Source of the DNA: Neoaquamicrobium microcysteis
GTDB lineage: Bacteria; Pseudomonadota; Alphaproteobacteria; Rhizobiales; Rhizobiaceae
Length of the DNA: 64,000 nt
Direction: 5' to 3'
Assembly: GCF_008180155.1 (NCBI RefSeq)
Contig: NZ_VSZS01000068.1
Coordinates: forward strand, 124,001-188,000
The notes beneath the pieces are model-generated. The model worked only from the letters and a program-made list of their open reading frames with translations, was not told the DNA's origin and did no database searches. Below are positions 8,444 through 17,113 of this stretch, piece by piece. Within the stretch, counting starts at the first letter, position 1. Each line of letters begins with the position of its first letter. The position numbers and the translations under genes are program-made.

Positions 8444-9841
8444 TCAAGCCTCCTTGTGCTTCTTCCGCTTCTTGCCAGCGGTTTCGGATTTTCCGGCCTT
8501 GGGAGAAGGCCGGGCGGGAATGGTGTAGGCGGTCAGGCGCTTGCCCCGCTGGGCGGTCACGTGAGCCGCGTGGATCGAGGCCGCGCGAGCAACCAGCTCG
8601 GCAATCGACAATCCGGCCGCCCGATTTGGAGCCTGCGCCTCATCGTCGATGGCAAGTCCGGCACTGTTGTGGCCGATCAGCCCGTGCGAGCCGTTTAGCG
8701 CCGATTGCGGCTGATGCGATGCCGGCTCAGGCTTCGGCGATGCCACGAAAGCGCTGGGCCGCGGCGCAGTGAGGCGGGAGGCGACCACATGTGCAACCAG
8801 TCGCTCGCTCGCACGCGCTGCCAGTGCGACGGCATCGTCGGAGAGTTTGCGTGCATCCTGCGAAACTGTCGCCGCGCGCGTTTGCGCCTGCGAAGGCGAT
8901 GCCTCCGCGATTTCGGCCCATGGGTCGGCAGCGGCCTTCGGATCGTAGCGGCCGACGAATGCCGATGGCAGGGCACCATCGCGTCGCAGCGCGCGCACGA
9001 AAGCCTGCTGGATGCGCCCTGCTCTCCCGGCAAAATCGCCGATTGCCTGGCTCATCGCTTCGATGCTATCCGGCAGCCGCATTGACGGAGGCAGCAACAC
9101 CTGCGGCGCGGCGGCGGGCGACGCCGTCTTGGCCGCACCGCCCAGATAGGCGCTGACCACGGCGGGATCGTTCATCAGTGCCTTGGCGGTGTTCTCTCCC
9201 GTGACGTGGCCGTTTTCGATCAGGTAGCCCCGCTCGGCGATCTTGAGGCTCTGCTTTGCGTTCTGCTCGACCAGCAGAATGCCGACACCCGTCTTGGCCA
9301 CTTCGGCAAGCGCGCGGAAAAGCTCCTGCGATAGCAGCGGCGACAGGCCGAGCGATGGCTCGTCGAGCATCAGGATGTCGGGTTTGGACATCAGCGCCCG
9401 GCCTATGGCGACCATCTGCTGTTCGCCACCCGACATCGTGCGCGCGATCTGCGCCTTGCGCTCGGCAAGGCGGGGGAACAGCGCATAGATGCGCCTCAGC
9501 GTCTCCGCCTCACCGGCCCTTGCACGCGCAGCGAACGCGCCAAGGCGCAGGTTCTCGGCCACCGTCAGGTCGCCGAAGATGCCGCGCCCTTCGGGCACCA
9601 GCGCAATGCCTTCTTCGACTATGCGGTGAGGCTTGAGCGCGGTGATCGGCTTGTCGTTCATAACGACAGTGCTGCCGGTTTCGGCCCGCACGATGCCGGC
9701 GATGGCCTTGAGAAGAGTGGATTTGCCTGCACCATTTGCGCCCAGCACGACGCAAATCTCGCCCTTGTCGACGCGAGCGCTGACACCCTCGAGCGCCCGA
9801 TGGCGGCCGTAGCTGACGGAGAGGTTGCTGACCTCAAGCAT
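8444..9841 (-). CDS. LivF-type ABC transporter ATPase with long C-terminal extension
   Basis: ATP-binding subunit of a branched-chain-amino-acid-type importer. Residues 1-235 form a normal LivF: Walker A GANGAGKST near 34-42, signature TMSGGEQQM near 134-142, Walker B ILMLDEPSLG near 155-164. LivF proteins usually end near 235-240 residues; this one runs to 465. The extra ~220 residues are Ala/Pro-rich, with helical stretches (MSQAIGDFAGRAGRIQQAF) and a very basic tail ending KKRKKHKEA. The start is one of three tandem ATGs; the last, at 9841, is best spaced from GGGGG. It overlaps the 3' end of the LivG-like gene by 8 nt. Confidence 0.9.
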   Translation of the reverse strand: MLEVSNLSVSYGRHRALEGVSARVDKGEICVVLGANGAGKSTLLKAIAGIVRAETGSTVVMNDKPITALKPHRIVEEGIALVPEGRGIFGDLTVAENLRLGAFAARARAGEAETLRRIYALFPRLAERKAQIARTMSGGEQQMVAIGRALMSKPDILMLDEPSLGLSPLLSQELFRALAEVAKTGVGILLVEQNAKQSLKIAERGYLIENGHVTGENTAKALMNDPAVVSAYLGGAAKTASPAAAPQVLLPPSMRLPDSIEAMSQAIGDFAGRAGRIQQAFVRALRRDGALPSAFVGRYDPKAAADPWAEIAEASPSQAQTRAATVSQDARKLSDDAVALAARASERLVAHVVASRLTAPRPSAFVASPKPEPASHQPQSALNGSHGLIGHNSAGLAIDDEAQAPNRAAGLSIAELVARAASIHAAHVTAQRGKRLTAYTIPARPSPKAGKSETAGKKRKKHKEA

Positions 9842-10568
9842 CATCATCCCCCAGATAGGCGCGTATGACTTCGGAGTCGGACAATGTCTCGGCCACGCCA
9901 CCTTCGGCGATCTTCACGCCGCTGGACATGACGACGCAGCGGTCGCAGAGCGTGCGGATGGCGTCCATCACATGCTCGACCATGATAATCGTGCGGCCTT
10001 CGTGACGCAGCTCGTCTATGAGCGAGATGCCGATCTTGAGTTCGGATGGGTTGAGACCGGCCAGCCATTCGTCGAGCAGAAGCAACCGAGGATCGGAAGC
10101 CAGCGCGCGGGCCAGCTCCAGCCGCTTCTGGTCGATATAGGTCATCGCGGCTACGGGCGCGTGCGCCTTGCCGGCCAGCCCGACGCGCTCCAGCAAGCGA
10201 TGCGCCAGTTCCCGCGCCTCTTCACCCCAAAGCCGGCGATGGCCGAAGACGGCGCCCGCCATGACGTTGCCCTCGGCATCTAGCGAAGGCAGCACGCGAA
10301 CGAGCTGGAAAGTGCGCGACACGCCCCTGCGTGCGATGTGATGTGCGGCAAGTCCCGAAATCGCCTTGCCGCCAAGCGCAATCTCGCCGGCCGTTGGCTT
10401 GAGCGCGCCGGAGATGAGGTTCAGCATCGTGGTCTTGCCGGAGCCGTTGGGGCCGATGAGGCCCAGAAGCTCGCCTTGCTTCACATCGAAGGATACGTCG
10501 TTGACGGCTATAAGGCCGCCGAACTTCTTCTGCGCGCGGTTGACTGAGAGGATGGGCGCTGCGGTCAT
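9834..10568 (-). CDS. LivG-type ABC transporter ATPase
   Basis: A 244-aa ATP-binding subunit of the same importer. It has Walker A GPNGSGKTT near 39-47, the LivG-type insertion YIDQKRLELARAL in the signature region and Walker B LLLLDEWLAGL. In Walker B a W replaces the usual P after DE, as is common in LivG. The true start is the ATG at 10568; the longer open frame upstream is only antisense/overlap sequence from the permease gene. ATGA overlap with the LivM-like gene and an 8-nt overlap with the LivF-like gene show tight coupling. Confidence 0.93.
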   Translation of the reverse strand: MTAAPILSVNRAQKKFGGLIAVNDVSFDVKQGELLGLIGPNGSGKTTMLNLISGALKPTAGEIALGGKAISGLAAHHIARRGVSRTFQLVRVLPSLDAEGNVMAGAVFGHRRLWGEEARELAHRLLERVGLAGKAHAPVAAMTYIDQKRLELARALASDPRLLLLDEWLAGLNPSELKIGISLIDELRHEGRTIIMVEHVMDAIRTLCDRCVVMSSGVKIAEGGVAETLSDSEVIRAYLGDDDA

Positions 10569-11524
10569 GCCGCCTTCTCCTCGCCGACAGCCGTCTGGCG
10601 TGCCTGCCATTTCGCCCGCGCCTGCTCGATCAATCCCGTTACCCCGTTGGGAATGAAATAGACGATAGCGAGGAAGGCGAGGCCGATGACGATCGAGGTG
10701 TGGTTGGGGAACCGCGCCGAGACGATGTCCATGACGATGGTAAACGGCACCACGCCTACGAGCGGACCCCACAACCGCTTCGTGCCGCCCAGAAGCGCCA
10801 TGATGACGACGAGGAACGAAATCATAGGATTGAAAGCCGATGGCGGCTCGATATAGGCGTAGCGCGGGGCGCTGATCGCGCCGGCGATGCCGATGAACGC
10901 GCCCGAGACCATGAACAGCACGATCTTCGCGCGGGCAGTGTCGATGCCGACATGCTTCGCCACCGTCTCATCGTTACCGATGACCTGCATGGCAAAGCCC
11001 AGCCGCGATCGGTTAATCGCCCAGCCGGTGATGAAGACAGCCACGGTGAGTGCCAGCAGCATCCAGTAGATGTGTTCCTCTGTCATGTCGGTGAAGACGT
11101 AAAGCCCCATTCGCGTCGTGAACTTGGCCTGCGCCCAGGTGACGAGCTGGCGGACCAGTTCTGCCAGACCCAGTGTGAAGATGACAAAATAGACGCCTGA
11201 CAGCCGCAGCGTTGCTGCGCCGACGAGGCCTGCGAGCGAGGCCGATACGAGGGCGGCGATGCCGACCAGAACCGGATAGGGCAGATGGTTGATCCACAGG
11301 CCGACAGAATAGGTGCCCAACCCGAAGAAGGCGGCGGTTGCCAGCGAGATGTAGTGCGTCGGGCCAGAGAACAGCGTCCACGCCGTGCACAGGGCGGCGT
11401 AGAGCATGATGTTGACCGATATCGACAGGTAGTAGCCCTGATCAAAAAGCGGCAGCGTCGCCGCAAGCGCCGCGACAGCAGCACCTGCGAGGCCGATGCG
11501 GATTTCGTGTGACGTGAGGTTCAT
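10565..11524 (-). CDS. LivM-type ABC transporter permease
   Basis: Inner-membrane permease of 319 aa with 8-9 predicted membrane segments and the family-typical stretches SGPTHYISLATAAFFGLGTY near 54-73 and ISFLVVIMALLGGTKRLWGP near 235-254. It starts in an ATGA overlap with the stop of the LivH-like gene and ends in an ATGA overlap with LivG. It pairs with LivH to form the translocation channel. Confidence 0.93.
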   Translation of the reverse strand: MNLTSHEIRIGLAGAAVAALAATLPLFDQGYYLSISVNIMLYAALCTAWTLFSGPTHYISLATAAFFGLGTYSVGLWINHLPYPVLVGIAALVSASLAGLVGAATLRLSGVYFVIFTLGLAELVRQLVTWAQAKFTTRMGLYVFTDMTEEHIYWMLLALTVAVFITGWAINRSRLGFAMQVIGNDETVAKHVGIDTARAKIVLFMVSGAFIGIAGAISAPRYAYIEPPSAFNPMISFLVVIMALLGGTKRLWGPLVGVVPFTIVMDIVSARFPNHTSIVIGLAFLAIVYFIPNGVTGLIEQARAKWQARQTAVGEEKAA

Positions 11525-12387
11525 GTGGTCTGCCTCCCGAAGATGCCTTGCGGCCGGAACAGCAGCACGAGGATGAAGAGCGTGTAGGTAGCGGCCAGCG
11601 TGAGGCCTGGATCGATGAGGCTGGCAACCGCCGTCTCGGCCACACCGAGGATGAGCGCCGCCAGAACAGCGCCGCGGATATCGCCCACCCCGCCCATGAT
11701 GACGATGATGAGTGCCTTCATCGTGAAGACGACGCCCATGGACGCGTTGAACGTATAGAAGGTCGAAAGCAGCGCGCCACCACAGGCCGTCAGCGCACCG
11801 CCTAGCGCAAACGCGAAGGCTGCGGTGCGCGCCACGTCGATGGCGACAAGATTGGCCGAGGTAGGATCTGCCGCCACGGCGCGGACCGCAGTGCCGTGCC
11901 TCGTGTGATACAGGAACAGGTAAAGCGCCAGCGCGATGACGACGGCGGCGGCGAACGCGACCACCCGGTTGAGCCCGTAGGCGCTGCCGAACAGCACGAA
12001 ACGCTCGGCGAGGAAGGTGTAGGAGAAATACTCGCCGCCGAAGCTGAGCAGCATCAACCCTTGAAGCAGGAACAGCAAACCAAAGGTGGCGAGGATGGAG
12101 TCCACCTCCAGCATGCCGCGGTTCTTGGCTCGGTTGACGAGCGGGCGCAGCGCGAAGCGATAGATCGCCCAGTTGAGCGCGAAGGCCGCGGGCGCGATGA
12201 TGAGCAGTCCGTAGATCGGGCTGATGGCGAATGAGGCGTAAAGCCAGAACGCCACGAAGCAGCCCGCGACCAGCGTTTCACCGTTGGCAAGGTTCATGAT
12301 GCGCGCGACGCCGTATTGCAAGGTCAGCCCCAGCGCGATCAGCGCGTAGGTGCCGCTCAGCAATATGCCCGTAACCAGAATTTCCAT
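11521..12387 (-). CDS. LivH-type ABC transporter permease
   Basis: Inner-membrane permease of 288 aa, mostly hydrophobic, with the LivH hallmarks SGTYALIALGLTLQYGVARIMN at the N-terminus (residues 11-32) and MKALIIVIMGGVGDIRGAVLAAL near 224-246. It is separated from the upstream binding-protein gene by 65 nt that hold a strong stem-loop, and overlaps the LivM gene by 4 nt. Confidence 0.93.
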   Translation of the reverse strand: MEILVTGILLSGTYALIALGLTLQYGVARIMNLANGETLVAGCFVAFWLYASFAISPIYGLLIIAPAAFALNWAIYRFALRPLVNRAKNRGMLEVDSILATFGLLFLLQGLMLLSFGGEYFSYTFLAERFVLFGSAYGLNRVVAFAAAVVIALALYLFLYHTRHGTAVRAVAADPTSANLVAIDVARTAAFAFALGGALTACGGALLSTFYTFNASMGVVFTMKALIIVIMGGVGDIRGAVLAALILGVAETAVASLIDPGLTLAATYTLFILVLLFRPQGIFGRQTT

Positions 12388-12407
12388 GGATCAATCTACC
12401 ATTGAAG

Positions 12408-12440
12408 CCAACCGGCGCGGCACGAAACCGCGCCGGTTGG
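12408..12440 (-). promoter_or_regulatory. Intercistronic stem-loop between binding-protein and permease genes
   Basis: A perfect 13-bp GC-rich inverted repeat (12408-12420 with 12428-12440, 7-nt loop) follows the binding-protein stop and precedes the LivH-like start. It has no T-run on the minus strand, so it is more likely an mRNA-stabilising or partial-attenuation element that keeps binding-protein mRNA above permease mRNA than a full terminator. Confidence 0.65.
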
Positions 12441-12452
12441 TTTATGCCGGGG

Positions 12453-13655
12453 CTATTCCCAGCCTTCCTTGCGAACCGGTTCGATGGCACCGTCGATGCC
12501 GTTGGCGGCGACGCCGTGGAAGACGCCGTCCTTCCACTGACCGACCGTCCAGAGCGAGCGGTTGACGTTGTTTTCGAACTTGATCGGACCCATCACCGTG
12601 TCGAACGTGCCGGTCTTGATCGCCTCGATGACGGCCGCGCGATCCTTGGTACCGGCCTGCTCAATCGCCTGCTCCAGCACCTGGAGGCCAGAATAGGTGA
12701 CCGCGCTCGCCCAGTAGTCCGGCTCGGCCCCCGTGACTTCCTTGTGGCGCGCGCGATACTCCTGGATCGTTGCGTCGTCGGGGTTGGTGCCGCCGGCGCC
12801 CAGCACGCCGTTGGCAGCCGCGCCGAAGCGGCCGGCATAGGCCGGGAAGGATGCGCCGACGCCGACGTAGAACGCGCCGACATCAAGCCCCTGTATCTGC
12901 GCCTGCTCGGTCAGCGCGAAGGTGTCGCCCGGGTACGAGAAGCCGACGAATGCATCGGGAGCGGCGGCCTTGGCCTGGCTGATGATGGGGGCGACATCCT
13001 GCGTGCCGAACGGGTAGGAAGCCTCGTAGACGATCTCGAAGCCGGCTTCTTCAAGTGCGGGCTTGCCTGCACCGGCCAGTTCGAGGCCGAAGGCATCGGC
13101 CACATGAACGAGCGCCACCTTGTTGCCGATATGGCCCGCATCGCGCAGGCGCGTCAGGGTTTCGGCAGCACCAACGGCGAGTTCGCGCGACGTCCCGAGC
13201 ATCCAGAACGAGTTAGGCCAGCGCTCTGCAAACTCCTCGACGCCGTCCGTGATGGCGCTGGTGGTGATGTGCGGGTAGCCGTAGCGTGCGATGAGCGGCG
13301 CGGTCGCGACGTTGAGGCCGGTCGAGTAGGGCGTCACGATAAAGTCGACATTGTCGACTGTCGCGAGACGCTGGATGTTCTTGATAGCTTCCTCGGCGCT
13401 GGTCTTGTCGTCGTATTCGATGAGTTCGACCTTGAGCTGCTTGTCGCCGACCTTGATGCCGCCGCGCTCGTTAACGTCGTTGACCCATAGCTGGATGTTG
13501 GGCCAATGGCTGGTCGCGCCGCCGCCGCCGAGCGGCCCGGTCTTGGGCGCGCTGGCGCCGATCTTCAGCACCTCGTCCTGCGCCAAGCCGGCTGCCGGCA
13601 GCATCGCCAGCGTCGCGGCCGATGCGGCCAGTGCAAGAAGCGTTCTCCTGAGCAT
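12453..13655 (-). CDS. Periplasmic substrate-binding protein of the Liv-type ABC transporter
   Basis: A 400-aa type-I periplasmic binding protein. Residues 1-25 are a Sec signal peptide (MLRRTLLALAASAATLAMLPAAGLAQ, cleavage near 25). The mature part begins EVLKIGASAPKTGPLGGGG and continues with VELIEYDDKTSAEEAI, the LivK/Per_bP_6 pattern for amino-acid-like, amide or aromatic-acid ligands. It is the second gene of the operon, after an aldehyde dehydrogenase. The ligand is unknown; the flanking ALDHs make an aromatic or amine-derived compound conceivable, but this is inference. Confidence 0.92.
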   Translation of the reverse strand: MLRRTLLALAASAATLAMLPAAGLAQDEVLKIGASAPKTGPLGGGGATSHWPNIQLWVNDVNERGGIKVGDKQLKVELIEYDDKTSAEEAIKNIQRLATVDNVDFIVTPYSTGLNVATAPLIARYGYPHITTSAITDGVEEFAERWPNSFWMLGTSRELAVGAAETLTRLRDAGHIGNKVALVHVADAFGLELAGAGKPALEEAGFEIVYEASYPFGTQDVAPIISQAKAAAPDAFVGFSYPGDTFALTEQAQIQGLDVGAFYVGVGASFPAYAGRFGAAANGVLGAGGTNPDDATIQEYRARHKEVTGAEPDYWASAVTYSGLQVLEQAIEQAGTKDRAAVIEAIKTGTFDTVMGPIKFENNVNRSLWTVGQWKDGVFHGVAANGIDGAIEPVRKEGWE

Positions 13656-13707
13656 GTCATTCCTCCCTTGGTTGCCGAAAGACGCGGGATCATCCCGCGC
13701 GTAAGCG

Positions 13708-15108
13708 TCAGAGCGGGTAATCCTGTTTCCCGCTCTGAATGGTGATCCACCGAAGCTCGGTGAATTCGTCTATGCCGGCACGCCCGCCGAAGCGGCCGTA
13801 GCCGGAAGCCTTGACCCCGCCGAACGGCATCTGTGGCTCGTCGTTGATGGTGGCGCCGTTGATGTGGCAGATGCCCGTCTCCAGCCGCTGCGCGACGTTG
13901 AGCGCGCGGGCCACGTCGCGGCCGAATACGGCGGCGGACAAGCCGTATTCCGTATCGTTGGCGATTGAGACCGCCTCGTCGACATCCGAGTAACGGATGA
14001 CGGAGGCGACAGGGCCGAACGTTTCCTCATAGTAGATGCGCATGTTGGGCGTGACTCCATCGAGGATCGTCGCGTCGAGATAGGCGCCATCCTGACGGCC
14101 GCCGGCGATCAGCTTCGCGCCTTTCATAAGCGCATCGTCCACCAGCGCCTTCACGCGGTTGGCAGCTTGCTCGCTTATCATCGGGCCGATCTTGCTGTCC
14201 GGTTTTCCCGGATCGCCTACCGTCATGCGCTCGGCCTTCGCGCGCAGCTTCTCGACGAACGCTCCGACCAGATCTTCATGCACGATCAGACGCTCGGTCG
14301 ACATGCAGATCTGTCCCTGATGAAAGAACGCGCCGTAGGCTGCCGCTGCCACGGCCTCATCCACATCGGCATCGTCGAGCACGATCAGCGGAGCCTTGCC
14401 GCCGAGTTCCAGCAGGCACTTCTTGAGATGGCGCGCACACAGCAAGGCGATGACCCTGCCGGCGCGCGTCGAGCCGGTGAAGTTGACCCGGCGCACAGCG
14501 GGGTGGGCGATAAGTGCCTCGGCGATCTCTTCCGCCTCGTCACCGGCATTGTGGACGATGCCCACGACGCCGGCCGGCAAACCCGCTTCGGCCAGCACGC
14601 TCACGATCAGCTCATGGGTGCGGGGGCATAACTCGGATGCCTTGAAGACGACCGTGTTGCCACAGGCAAGCGGGGTGGCCAGCGCACGTACACCCAGTAC
14701 AATAGGAGCATTCCACGGCGCCATGGACAGTACGACGCCGCAGGGTTGCCTCACGGCCATTGCGAGCATGCCCGTTCGATTGGCGGGCACGACCTCACCA
14801 GCGATATTGGTGGTGGAGGCGGCCGCCTCGCGCAGGATGGAAGCGCCGAGCTGGCAGTTAAGTTCGCTCCACGCACGGGTGCCGCCGGTCTCGGCCGCGA
14901 TGAGCCTGACGAAATCCTCGGTGTGAGAAAGCAGAAGGTCGGCCGCACGATCGAGCACCGCGCGGCGTTGCGACGGCGACGTCTGCGACCAGACGGGAAA
15001 CGCGGATGCCGCAACATTGGCGGCATGGCGCGCATCGGCCACTGTGGCCGGCGCGGGGCGTTCGTCCGGTTGCGTCGATGCGCTCGCGGCGCGCACGGCC
15101 TCGTTCAA
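13708..15108 (-). CDS. Aldehyde dehydrogenase (NAD(P)+), first gene of the transporter operon
   Basis: ALDH-superfamily enzyme of 466 aa. The catalytic cysteine is in FHQGQICMSTER, the general base in LLELGGKAPLIVL, and the cofactor motif is NFTGSTRAGR. The chosen start is TTG at 15108, 8 nt after GGAGG; the frame remains open to 15153 without a ribosome-binding site. The N-terminus is shorter than in most ALDHs: the usual conserved opening strands before the xxAVxAA segment are reduced. It lies 52 nt upstream of the binding-protein gene and is the first gene of the operon. It resembles vanillin/benzaldehyde dehydrogenases in general layout; the substrate is not proven. Confidence 0.9.
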   Translation of the reverse strand: MNEAVRAASASTQPDERPAPATVADARHAANVAASAFPVWSQTSPSQRRAVLDRAADLLLSHTEDFVRLIAAETGGTRAWSELNCQLGASILREAAASTTNIAGEVVPANRTGMLAMAVRQPCGVVLSMAPWNAPIVLGVRALATPLACGNTVVFKASELCPRTHELIVSVLAEAGLPAGVVGIVHNAGDEAEEIAEALIAHPAVRRVNFTGSTRAGRVIALLCARHLKKCLLELGGKAPLIVLDDADVDEAVAAAAYGAFFHQGQICMSTERLIVHEDLVGAFVEKLRAKAERMTVGDPGKPDSKIGPMISEQAANRVKALVDDALMKGAKLIAGGRQDGAYLDATILDGVTPNMRIYYEETFGPVASVIRYSDVDEAVSIANDTEYGLSAAVFGRDVARALNVAQRLETGICHINGATINDEPQMPFGGVKASGYGRFGGRAGIDEFTELRWITIQSGKQDYPL

Positions 15109-15310
15109 GCTTGTCTCCTCCCTGGCAGCCAGCTCTCCCGTCCGGTTGCGCAATCGACTGGCGAAAGCGCGATCCCGCCACCATCAAGCAAACAGCAAAG
15201 CGCCCGGTCGGTAGAATAGAAAAATCTGGCTATCTATTGTATAAATATGGCCCATCTGAAATCACGCGCTAGAGTGCCGGGCCAGTTAGCCGGCAAATGT
15301 CAGGAACGAG

Positions 15311-16180
15311 ATGAAAGCCGAACCTATCGAGAGCAGCCTCCATTCGCGGATATGGTCGTTCAACCGACAGAGCGAAAATGTCGCGCGGCATGTGGTGCTT
15401 CTGACCGACGGCACGGGCGAGGCGGAGATCGGCGACCTGCGTTTCGCCGTTTCTGCGCCGGCTATTCTCTGGCTCGGCAACACCGAACCGGGGCGACTGA
15501 GGGTCGAGGCCGGAGGCACCGGCTTTCGCGGCTGGGCCAGCGATGCGATGGTGGTTTCCGCCATCGGCGACCAGGCGGAATCCGTCGGCCTCCACTATCT
15601 TGTCGAGCGCAGCTTCGTGCTTTCCCTGTCGGGACAGGATGAACAGGCGAGGTTGCTGGAACGATGTTTCCTGGGCGTGCTGAACGAACTGCGCCAGCCG
15701 ATGGAGGGTTCGCAACTGCTCCTGTCAGCCTTGCTACGCATCATCCTGGTTTCGATGATCCGGGTGTCGGGCGGCAAGGAAATGGCGCCTTCGGGCATCG
15801 GCGAGAAGAACAGCCTGCTGCAGCGCTTTCGCCAGCTCGTGGAGATGAATTTCCGCGGCCACTGGAGCGTCGCGCAGTATGCCGACGCTCTCGGCATCAC
15901 CACCGACCGGCTGCACGCAATCTGCACGACCGGCATCGGGAAGTCCCCTAAGGCGCTGATTTCCGAAAGGCTGGCGCACGAGGCCGCGCTGCGGCTGGAG
16001 CGTTCGTCGCTGACCATCCAGCAACTGGGCCACGCGCTTGGGTTCAACGATCCGGGGCACTTCTCCAGCTTCTTCCGGCGCATGACAGGCATGCCGCCGG
16101 GTCGCTACCGCAAGCAGGCGGCGGCCTCACGGCTTCAGGGTGTCAACGCGCCCACGCCAAGCTTCGCCGACTGGCCATAG
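15311..16180 (+). CDS. AraC-family regulator, probable regulator of the transporter operon
   Basis: A 289-aa regulator with an N-terminal cupin-like sensor half and a C-terminal AraC double helix-turn-helix (WSVAQYADALGITTDRLHAICTTGIG near 188-213; LGHALGFNDPGHFSSFFRRMTGMPPG near 242-267). It is divergent from the ALDH-ABC operon with about 200 nt between the start codons. That gap contains the AT-rich stretch TATCTATTGTATAAATATGG, the likely promoter/operator region for one or both directions. The style is that of HpaA/PobR-type activators of aromatic catabolism, which fits but does not prove an aromatic substrate. Confidence 0.88.
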   Translation: MKAEPIESSLHSRIWSFNRQSENVARHVVLLTDGTGEAEIGDLRFAVSAPAILWLGNTEPGRLRVEAGGTGFRGWASDAMVVSAIGDQAESVGLHYLVERSFVLSLSGQDEQARLLERCFLGVLNELRQPMEGSQLLLSALLRIILVSMIRVSGGKEMAPSGIGEKNSLLQRFRQLVEMNFRGHWSVAQYADALGITTDRLHAICTTGIGKSPKALISERLAHEAALRLERSSLTIQQLGHALGFNDPGHFSSFFRRMTGMPPGRYRKQAAASRLQGVNAPTPSFADWP

Positions 16181-16228
16181 CGCCTAGCGCAATTGACAAG
16201 CAGGCGGTGGCCGAAACACTCTGCGACC

Positions 16229-17113
16229 ATGAATCTGCCCAACGACCGCATCCGCGCCCTCCCCTGCTGGAAGGGCGAAATCGCAATCGAGCCGCTTCAC
16301 GGCGGCCTCTCCAACCAGAATTTCCTCGTCACCGACGCCGCAGGCAGGCACGTGGTGCGGTTCGGCGAGGATTTTCCGTTCCATCACGTGCAGCGAGAAC
16401 GCGAGATCATGACCACCCGCGCAGCTCATGCGGCCGGCTTTGCGCCTGCCCTGCACTACACACAGCCCGGGGTGATGGTAAGCGAGTATCTGGGAGCAAA
16501 AACCTATGGCGAGGAGGATGTACGCGCCAATCTTGCAGGCGTGGCGCAGCTGATAAAGCGGTTTCACGACACCATGGCCGCCCACGTTTCAGGCGCAGGT
16601 TTCATATTCTGGGTGTTCCATGTGATCCGCGACTATGCACGCACGCTGGAGCACGGAAAGAGCCGCAAGATCCCCGATCTGCCCCGCTATCTGGAACTGT
16701 CTCACGAGATGGAGGCGGCGCAGGTGCCGTTGCCGATCATCTTCGGCCACAACGATCTGCTGCCCGCCAACCTGCTCGATACGGGCGACCGCTTGTGGCT
16801 GATCGATTTCGAGTATGCAGGTTTTTCCACCGCCATGTTCGACCTTGCCGGCCTGTCTTCCAACGCCAGTTTTTCGGCTGACGAATCCGAAGGGCTTCTG
16901 GCGATCTATTTCGGCGCGTCGCCAACGCCGGAGCTGAAACGGTCGCTGGCCGCCATGCAGTGCGCGTCGCTCCTGCGTGAGGCGATGTGGAGCATGGTGT
17001 CGGAGTTGCATCTGGATGCGCCCGGTGTCGACTATGTCGCCTATAGCGAGGAAAACCTCGAGCGTCTCGCAACGACCCTCGACAGCTATCGCAGCCTCTA
17101 CGGAAAAGCATGA
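16229..17113 (+). CDS. Choline/ethanolamine-kinase-like phosphotransferase
   Basis: Cytoplasmic aminoglycoside-phosphotransferase/choline-kinase-fold protein of 294 aa. Visible motifs are GGLSNQNFLVT near 21-31 (nucleotide loop), IIFGHNDLLPANLL near 170-183 (Brenner catalytic HxDxxxxN) and LWLIDFEYAG near 189-198 (metal-binding D). The start ATG at 16229 gives a family-like N-terminus; an upstream extension to 16193 looks non-coding. Its last four bases overlap the start of the FAD/GcvT gene, so both act in one pathway, plausibly choline, ethanolamine or methylated-amine metabolism. Confidence 0.88.
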   Translation: MNLPNDRIRALPCWKGEIAIEPLHGGLSNQNFLVTDAAGRHVVRFGEDFPFHHVQREREIMTTRAAHAAGFAPALHYTQPGVMVSEYLGAKTYGEEDVRANLAGVAQLIKRFHDTMAAHVSGAGFIFWVFHVIRDYARTLEHGKSRKIPDLPRYLELSHEMEAAQVPLPIIFGHNDLLPANLLDTGDRLWLIDFEYAGFSTAMFDLAGLSSNASFSADESEGLLAIYFGASPTPELKRSLAAMQCASLLREAMWSMVSELHLDAPGVDYVAYSEENLERLATTLDSYRSLYGKA

